Assembly (NCBI GenBank): GCA_036346375.1
Contig: CM070500.1
Span: 81,882,437-81,946,436 of the forward strand
From: Guadua angustifolia
Taxonomy: Eukaryota > Streptophyta > Magnoliopsida > Poales > Poaceae
Direction: 5' to 3'
Length of the DNA: 64,000 nucleotides
Part shown: one piece after another, positions 56,301-64,000 of the stretch
Numbering within the stretch: position 1 is the first letter of the stretch
Layout of the letters: the number at the start of each line of letters is the position of its first letter
Notes under the pieces: model-generated
What the model saw: only the letters and a program-made list of their open reading frames with translations
What the model was told of the DNA's origin: nothing
Databases searched by the model: none
Position numbers and translations under genes: made by a program

Positions 56301-56483
56301 GGCATTGCTAAGTAAGTTGACCATAAGGTCATACAACCGCTAATATTTAATATATTATGTCTTTGTCTTATTTACGTTGTGTATGATTATGATATTCACC
56401 AATGTTGAGCTGTGTGCACTAGCGTGATCCTCGACTAGTGCAAGATACACAGAGGGTCCTGATTTGCATATTCGGTCCCGACA
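53398..56483 (+). repeat. LTR1 of the tandem gypsy element
   Basis: TGTAACATCCCAATTTTCGG to ATTCGGTCCCGACA, 3,086 bp. TATAAAAG at 54228-54235 is a likely promoter. Long overlapping open frames at 53873-54594 on both strands are due to GC-rich composition and are not preserved in LTR2. Confidence 0.88.
54228..54235 (+). promoter_or_regulatory. TATA box of LTR1
   Basis: GGGTATAAAAGGGGTC in the GC-rich middle of the LTR; the equivalent in LTR2 is at 60244-60251. Confidence 0.6.
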
Positions 56484-56487
56484 AAAG

Positions 56488-56500
56488 TGGTATCGAGCCA
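56488..56500 (+). other. primer-binding site, first copy
   Basis: TGGTATCGAGCC, four bases after the LTR1 end. It matches the initiator-Met tRNA site TGGTATCAGAGCC with one base missing. The same altered site follows LTR2 at 62518. Confidence 0.7.
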
Positions 56501-59411
56501 TATCGATCAGTAGGTCTTGGCCCTAGATAGTCGGTCGCCTCTATAGGTCCTTCAAAATTATTTTCTAAGTAAAAGACCTAACCAAGAAGAATAATATGTT
56601 CGACTTATCTCATTCTTCTATCTCGCCCTTACCAAAAATTCTCCCTTGTCCCTTGCTGAAATTTCTATTACCTCGGTTAATTGAGTTAAAATCTTACCTG
56701 AGTTATCTAAAGTAGAAAACGATATACCACACTTCTGGAGATGGCACCGAGTACCTGCTACTACCATAATGATCATCACGGAAGGAATCATCAAGCTCAT
56801 GGAGGAACGGATCAATGAAGTGTATGAAGAGTTAGAAGACTCGATTTCAAGTAGCCGCTTGAGACTCATGTGTGAGTCGCGCTTCCTAAGATAAGAGAGT
56901 CACCCATGTAGACGGTAGTTGTTGTGTGTTTAGGTTGAATTGGTTCTTCTTGATTGCTGAGTGTGCAGTATGTATTGCAAAGCTTTTAGGCTTATATAAG
57001 CAACCATACCAAGTTATTAATATTGATTGCTTAAAGTTAATGGGTTAAACCTATCTCCCTAATTAGGATTCTTGCTTCTTACCTATGCTATTTTCTCTTC
57101 CCTAACCCTTTAAGGTAATCATGCGATGGTTTAGAACAATGATAGAAATAGAGCTAGCGGAGTGGAAATCAACTCAGATAAATTGCAAGGATGAATTAGT
57201 TTTTCAACCGTCACTACTGATAGATAGAAAGAGTTTCAAAAAGTTTTTAGCCACTCAAACCCAGTTGATGCAAGTACAGAATAGGGTTAATCAAGTTAAT
57301 GTCAGCAAAACATCTCGAACTGTTATCAGTGTTCCCTGTGCTGAGTTAAGAATTCATAAGGACTCATCCGCCAATGTTTTCAAGGACACTACCCTGCATC
57401 TTGTTCGGAACTTAGATATTGTTCTATGATGTATGGTTAGCCAGCTGATGGATAATAGTGTGGAGTTGCCAATTAGAAGATGTGCTAGTTGTCAGAGAAT
57501 ACCATGGTATATTTCCCAAGAAATTGTCGATATACCGTCATAACAAAAGACCCAATTTGTGAGCTTAATTAGTACTTGATACACCCAATAAAAAAACCAT
57601 GTCAAAATGTATACCAAGGAATTAGTGGGAAATAGAGAAGCATATCGAAGAGTTACTAGGAAAAGTTTTGAAAACTTAGTATATCACCATGGAAATTCTT
57701 GTTCATTAAAATGCAAATGGAAGATCAAGGTGAGTGCACTAAATCGTGCTCTAAATAAATAAAATATCAAGAATAAGTATCCAATATCGTGATCGACTAC
57801 ATGATTGAACAGTTTGAGAATAGAATTGGAATTTCTTTGGAACAAAATTTTGCCTAGGCTATCATAAATTTAGGAATCAGGGGAAGGATGTTTCTAGACT
57901 TATGTTCTCTATATAAAACGATATAAGTTTTGGCTAAATCTCCTGAATTGACCGATGCCCCGCATATCTAATAAACATGATAAGTAGGATATCCGTGGAG
58001 TAATTGATAAATTCATGGTTGATGGCAATCTAGTATACCCTAAGACAAGAGAAGATTATGCAAAACATGTTAGATTGATTTAGAAAGATTGCAAGAGAAG
58101 TAGTCATATGCTAAGTTCAACTAGTGTGAATTCCAAAAGTGAAAGGGTCGAAATCTTTAAGTCATATAAAGACTGCTAAAGGAGTTATTGTTGAACCAAG
58201 CAAGGTAGAAGTTGTGTTACATTGTAAGCAACCAAAATCCGTTACTTAGAGTTGAAGTTCTAGGAAAGGCAGGATAATATTATAAAAAGATTTTTCGACA
58301 ACAGTTAGATCTCTTATGCGATCGTTGAAGATAAAAGTTACATGGACGCTAGATTGTGAAAATAGTTTTCGGAAGTTGAAGAAGCGGTTACCATTAACGC
58401 ATGTGTTAGTATTACTAGTTGTGCGGAGTAGTTCAATATATAGGGATGATGCTTCTAGGCATAATCTGAGAAGTAAACCAACGTTGTTGCATAAACAATA
58501 AGGCAGTTGAAATTACCCTACGTATAACTTGGAGTTAGCTGTCATAGTACGTGCATTGAAATTTTGGTGTCACTAACTCAACAAGGATAGATGTGAATCA
58601 TAAGAGTCTAAATTGTACATCCACTAATTAAACCTTAATACAGAACAAAGAAAATGATTAGAAATAATCAAGAGTTTTAGTGTTAAAAATCCACAAGTAT
58701 TATAAGCCCAATATGATAGATGACGTTTGAACTACGAGGCCGTAGTGCAAGTAAGTTGATAATGAACGGTTAATCAGGGTTATGCAAACGATTCAGGAGG
58801 TCGAAATCAGAAATCGTTGACAAAGTTTCATATCCGTCTTAAAACAACATTAGAAGATAAAATCACAGAAAGTTCGAGGAGAGAGAAAAAAAAATTCAAG
58901 TTAAAGAAGAAGGCTTAGCCAAGAAGTAGAATTACAAGTGATTAGGATACCCTGAGGATTTTAAGCTGAACCAGTGTGCCGGATAGGAAGATCCTAAGAA
59001 ATTGATATTTTAGAAAACTCATAATTCTATGTATTCGATATACCCAGGAAGTGCCAAAGAGAATCAATATCTTAAGGAAAGGTTTTGGTGACCTAAGGTG
59101 AAGAGCGAAACTATTGGATATGATACTCGATGCGATGTGTTTCACGTGTCTCAGCTTAAGAAATGTAGTGCCAGCGGAGCAAACACCGTTAGAAGCAATT
59201 GAGTTGCAAGAGGACTTGACTTACAAAGAGCAGCCAATTAAAATTTTGGATATAATGGAGCATAGGATCAGAAATAAGTCCACCCGCCCTTGTAAAGTTC
59301 GGTGGAGCAATCGTTCAGAGAGTCAAGTAACCTAGGAAGATGAAAAGGATCCGAGGGCAGAATTCCCAAACCTATTCTCTACTCAGCCCTGAATCTCGGG
59401 GTCGAGATTCC
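56501..59411 (+). pseudogene. decayed gypsy interior with pol remnants
   Basis: No intact gag or pol. A reverse transcriptase/RNase H trace lies at about 58316-58570: TWTLDCENSFRKLKK, then DASRH, then NYPTYNLELAVIVRALKFW after a stop. Integrase-end and chromodomain traces lie at 59080-59340: DVFHVSQLKK-like, PLEAIELQEDLTYKEQPIKIL, and CKVRWSNRSESQVTW. The last supports a chromovirus of the Tekay type. All are split by stops and frame changes. A 102-codon frame at 57121-57429 matches nothing recognised and is disrupted in the second copy. Confidence 0.7.
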
Positions 59412-59428
59412 GTTAAGGGGGGGAAGTT
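59412..59428 (+). other. polypurine tract before LTR2
   Basis: GTTAAGGGGGGGAAGTT immediately precedes the TGTAACATCC start of LTR2, the expected plus-strand priming site. Confidence 0.8.
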
Positions 59429-62400
59429 TGTAACATCCCAATTTTCGGCTTTTCAAATATTAAATATTATTTTATTGTAATTTATGGTTTTTGCGAATTT
59501 TCTGGATTTATTCGGACTTTTTGGGATCTGCTGAAATTATGTTAATTATATAGTCTTTGTTAAAAGAATTATTCATAAACAGATAATTTCAAAGTAAAGT
59601 TTTGTCAAAAATATTTTATTAAGCTCATAAGGTCTCAAAGTATCCTCTCGAATTTTTCGGTGTTTAAGGGGCTCAAATAAATCAAATACATTTGGGTATT
59701 CTAAGAAAGGAAGGTTGGGAAAAACTTTCGTAAGTAGCAAGATTTCTGCCGTGAACGCTTGATATACAAGCAAAGCGGTCCGCTGGCCCTATTCCGTACA
59801 TCGGCGTAGCCAGCGGATTAATGACCGAGCAAGTCACCGATCCGCATCGTGAAAAACATGCTACGGTCTTGTTGGAATTGGGACAGCCGTACCGAAGGAA
59901 ATTATGCATCGCTACGCGTTGCATTGAAACTTGGATGCTTTGACCAAGAATTCCGCCGTGGGTGACGAGGGAGTTCTGTTGCCGCTGAGGATTGAGAGTC
60001 GACGGTCCGGCGGGTTGTGATCGAGTAGGTTCACCGCATCCGAGCCGTGAAGAGACGCCGCGACCGACTTGGACTCGATCGCTGAAAGGAAGGGCGGCAT
60101 CGCCGAAGAGTCGATAGACGTGAAAGGCGTTTCTTGCGCCGGCGGAAAAATCGGGAACCGAAGGAAAAAAAGGAATCGCGGCAATTGCCGTCGAGTCCGG
60201 TTCGATACCGCCGAGACTTTCCGTGAGTGCGCGTGTGGCGGGGTATAAAAGGGTCAGCATCCTCCAAGACTCGCCCCAAGTCATTGCCGAAGTCCTCGTT
60301 CGTATTGTCATCGGAAGAAGCCTCGAGGAGTCCACGCTATTGCCGCACGATTGCGTTGTCGCGAAAAGTATCGAGGAGCAAGGCCAATGCGATCGAAGGA
60401 TTCCACGGAGGAGAGCGTGGCGCCGCCAGAGAATCGATCAACGGAAAAGCGATCCACGCTCGTCGTGGATTTCGCGAGGATAGCAGCGCCGCTAGAGATT
60501 TTCGAGCCTGCCGAATTGTCGCCGAGGTCGCCATCTTCGCCTCCGGTGAATTCAAGTCGCCATCGCTTTCATCGCCGATCGGAGCTTCGTCGTGATCGGA
60601 TCATAATCTAGCATCCGAATTAAATCCACGCACTTCGAATCGAAGCGTCTCCGATTAAATATCGGTAGTTGGATTTAAGTCGATGGTTGATATTAGGCTA
60701 CGTAGTAGATTTACCCGTAACCGTTAGATTGAATTCGTCAGTCTAGATTTCGCTGTGTCTCATCTGTGCAGCCAGGACGAGAAAATTCATATTTTTCCTT
60801 TACAAAAATAATTCGGGAGAATCAGAATTTCTAATTTCAGAATTAACTAAACTTCCGAATGTTATAACTTTTACATATGAACCCCGATTAAGGTAATTCA
60901 AATTCCTAAAAATTTATAAAATTAAGATCTATCCAATGGGGGTTTTATTTGAATTTTCGAGTTTATTTGCTATTTGTTCTTGGTGTTTATTTGCTATTTC
61001 TTCTCGATTCGCGTAGACGTTGAGTTGAGCAAGGTTCCAAAGGAGGATTAACAACTCAAGGATAATCTTCGGAGTAATACCAGGAGCTTAAGGCAAGTTG
61101 TGCTTTGATCATGTTGCACCCATAAATTAGATTGCATGCTATTTTGATTTACTTTATCACTTGATATTTGATGTGTATAAATGATTTCAACATAAGTTTG
61201 GGATTAGTTACTATACCCTATTGAATTACACCCTACCTTGTTAATTTGTATGCCATGATCCACTTGTCACCCTAGGTTGGTTAATAGAAAATCAACATGG
61301 ATAGGTAGACCGGAATAGATTTGCTTAGCCATGCTACGTCATCACATGTTCATGAATTAGTGGTTAATAATCCTGACTAATGGAATATGGAATGATGATG
61401 TTGAATTGATGCTTGGTAACCAACCGGGAGATAATCACTTTAGATTGAAGCAAATGGAAGGGGCAAGGGTGCCAGGGTGGGCCCGATGGGCGAGAAAGGG
61501 TATGTGTATGTCTTGCTTTAATCAATCCTAAGGACTTAACCTTGCGAGCCTTTGACCTGAGTCAAACTTGCAGCCACACGTCTGTTATGGGGCAGCCTAG
61601 CTGACTAATTTGCAAATGCTTAACTTAAGTGCTATCTTGGTGGTGTGAGTCCGGGTGCACGGGGAGAACTCACATGGCGCAAGAGGGGGGCCCTGTCGTG
61701 GTGGTGTAGCCCTTCAGTGTTGAAACCTTAGCGGGTAGCACTGGGTTAAGAGGATGCATTGTAAAGGCTTTGTTATAATCGTTCGCCTGTGTGGTGCATG
61801 GTTATATCGTGTGGGTAAAGTGCATAACCTCTGCAGAGTGTACAATCTATTCGGATAGCCGTGCTCACGGTATTGAGCAATGCTCGGGAATTACAGTCAA
61901 GGGGTAGCTAATTAAAATTGACAACTGCTGGGATGGCGGGATGCCATGTGGATAATGGAACTTGATTTAGGTTGAGACTTGGGTTGATTTGCAAACAATG
62001 GAATCTATTTACTTGTTATTATTTGTTTTACTGTCTTTTCAATCTACATATTGCTTATGTTTGAAAATGCCGCCATCGCTAAGAACCACTTAGCCATTCC
62101 TTTGGAATAAGCCTTGCATATAGCTATGATAGAATTGCATTCTGCACAACTTGTTGAGTACGTGTTGGTGTACTCACCCTTGCCTACAAAAATCATCGAT
62201 CTTTGAAGAAGGAGTACCATGAAGGGACGAATGTTTAGGGTCGAGCCTTGTCGGTTTGCTCGTGGTATACCGAGGGTTATCTACGTCTTCATTCCGCTGC
62301 AGCTCAATTTGTTGTTCAAAGCCTTGTGAGGCATTGCTAAGTAAGTTGACCATAAGGTCATACAACCGCTAATATTTAATATATTATGTCTTTGTCTTAT

Positions 62401-62513
62401 TTACGTTGTGTATGATTATGATATTCACCAATGTTGAGCTGTGGTGCACTAGCGTGATCCTCGACTAGTGCAAGATACACAGAGGGTCCTGATTTGCATA
62501 TTCGGTCCCGACA
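59429..62513 (+). repeat. LTR2 of the tandem gypsy element
   Basis: 3,085 bp, matching LTR1. AT-rich parts (for example 60778-61026 versus 54771-55019) are almost identical. GC-rich parts differ mainly by 1-4-base indels. TATAAAAG is at 60244-60251. Confidence 0.88.
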
Positions 62514-64000
62514 AAAGTGGTATCGAGCCATACCGATCGTGAGGTCTTGGCCCTAGATAGTGGTCGCCTCTATAGGTCCTTCAAAATTATTTTCTAAGTA
62601 AAGACCTAACCAAGAAGAATAATATGTTCGGACTTATCTCATTCTTCTATCTCCGCCTTACCAAAAATTCTCCCTTGTCCCTTGTGAAATTTCTATTACC
62701 TCGGTCGAATTGAGTTAAAATCTTACCTGAGTTATCTAAAGTAGAAAACGATATACCACACTTCTGGAGATGGCACCGAGTACCTGCTACTACCATAATG
62801 ATCATCACGGAAGGAATCATCAAGCTCATGGAGGAACGGATCAATGAAGTGTATGAAGAGTTAGAAGACTCAGTACTTCAAGTAGCCAGTTGAGACTCAT
62901 GTGTGGGAGTCGCGTTTCCTAAGATAAGAGAGTCACCCATGTAGACGGTAGTTGTTGTGTGTTTAGGTTGAATTGGTTCTTCTTGATTGCTGAGTGTGCA
63001 GTATGTATTGCAAAGCTTTTAGGCTTATATAAGCAACCATACCAAGTTATTAATATTGATTGCTTAAAGTTAATGGGTTAAACCTATCTCCCCTGAATTA
63101 GGATTCTTGCTTCTTACCTATGCTATTTTCTCTCTTCCCTAACCCTTTAAGGTAATCATGCAGATGGTTTAGAACAATGATAGAAATAGAGCTAGCGGGA
63201 GTGGAAATCAACTCAGGATAAATTGCAAGGATGAATTAGTTTTTCAACCGTCACTACTGATAGATAGAAAGAGTTTCAAAAAGTTTTTAGCCACTCAAAC
63301 CCAGTTGATGCAAGTACAGAATAGGGTTAATCAAGTTAATGTCAGCAAAACATCTCGAACTGTTATCAGTGTTCCCTGTGCTGAGTTAAGAATTCATAAG
63401 GACTCATCCGCCAATGTTTTCAAGGACACTACCCTGCATCTTGTTCGGAACTTAGATATTGTTCTATGATGTATGGTTAGCCAGCTGATGGATAATAGTG
63501 TGGAGTTGCCAATTAGAAGATGTGCTAGTTGTCAGAGAATACCATGGTATATTTCCCAAGAAATTGTCGATATACCGTCATAACAAAAGACCCAATTTGT
63601 GAGCGAATTAGTACTTGATACAGCCCAATAAAAAAAACCATGTCAAAATGTATACCAAGGAATTAGTGGGAAATAGAGAAGCATATCGAAGAGTTACTAG
63701 GAAAAGTTTTGAAAACTTAGTATATCACCATGGAAATTCTTGTTCATTAAAATGCAAATGGAAGATCAAGGTGAGTGCACTAAATCGTGCTCTAAATAAA
63801 TAAAATATCAGTAACAAGTATCCAATATCAGGATCGACTACATGATTGAACAGTTGAGAATAGAATTGGAATTTCTTTGGAACAAAATTTTGCCTAGGCT
63901 ATCATAAATTTAGGAATCAGGGGAAGGATGTTTCTAGACTTATGTTCTCTATATAAAACGATATAAGTTTTGGCTAAATCTCCTGAATTGACCGATGCCC
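62514..64000 (+). pseudogene. second copy of the gypsy interior, cut by window end
   Basis: Repeats 56484 to about 57962 with small indels, including the primer-site variant and the GAATAATATGTTCG segment. No intact frame. The window ends inside it, so the total number of units is unknown. Confidence 0.8.

Larger units (their letters stand above)
53398..64000 (+). mobile_element. tandem Tekay-like chromovirus: LTR-internal-LTR-internal, continuing out
   Basis: LTR1 53398-56483, internal 56484-59428, LTR2 59429-62513, then the same internal sequence again (62514-64000, matching 56484 to about 57962). A normal element would have host DNA after LTR2; instead primer site and interior repeat, so this is a tandem array with at least 6,031 bp periodicity. 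The interior (2.9 kb) is far shorter than the ~5 kb expected for gag-pol and contains only broken pieces. It is inserted in the antisense LTR at 53397 (left flank ATCCT). Confidence 0.85.

Noticed and set aside
57121..57429. 102-codon frame as a possible gag or accessory gene
   Set aside because: No recognised domain, and the second copy (about 63157-63470) is frame-broken by indels. Kept only as a note under the element interior.
59429..62513. Reading LTR2 as the simple 3' end of one element
   Set aside because: The primer site and interior sequence resume directly after 62513, so the structure is a tandem array rather than a single element.

Overview
The window reads as nuclear DNA of a flowering plant, almost certainly a grass. 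It has Tourist-like (TAA target site) and Stowaway-like (TA target site) MITEs, very long LTRs of the Sirevirus/Maximus and Tekay-chromovirus type, a CACTA transposon, GT-AG introns, and one lineage-typical gene: a CCHC-plus-SHAQKYF MYB-related transcription factor. There is no prokaryotic or organellar layout. Only about 1.5 kb of the 64 kb is host coding sequence; most of the rest is nested mobile DNA.

Layout. 1-4.7 kb: MITE-like palindrome, a 140-bp tandem duplication, a complete 1.46-kb non-autonomous LTR element with 5-bp target-site duplication (TSD), and a foldback element. 4.7-14.1 kb: elements rich in AAGTTTCA words, flanking a nest of four solo LTRs. A Tekay-like LTR in antisense (6242-12365) holds two younger solo LTRs, and one of those holds a fourth. 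14.1-23.5 kb: the MYB gene and its 3.2-kb head-to-tail duplicate. 23.5-28.4 kb: sparse intergenic DNA with two local tandem repeats. 28.4-31.6 kb and 37.5-40.7 kb: two related solo LTRs of about 3.2 kb. 31.6-37.2 kb: intergenic DNA with nothing recognised. 41.3-45.9 kb: MITEs, a foldback element and a hAT element with a perfect 8-bp TSD. 46.0-51.95 kb: a decayed CACTA element with TNP2-like and second-ORF remnants. An antisense Sirevirus-like LTR (51954-53397) sits in it, and that LTR is interrupted by a tandem chromovirus (LTR-internal-LTR-internal, 53398 to the window end).

The MYB pair: copy 1 has the true start and zinc knuckle but a 1-bp frameshift in the MYB repeat. Copy 2 has an intact MYB repeat but lost the start and knuckle in the duplication; it has a new in-frame ATG donated by copy 1's downstream flank. 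As written, neither encodes the full ancestral protein.

The most unusual signal is in the two solo LTRs at 28.4 and 37.5 kb. Each carries roughly 18 short hairpins with a near-constant 5-nt loop (TGTGT), while the stems differ from hairpin to hairpin yet stay self-complementary. Where the two LTRs can be aligned, some stems differ by compensatory base-pair changes. I do not know a described system that matches this. All function is inferred; no searches or alignments were run.
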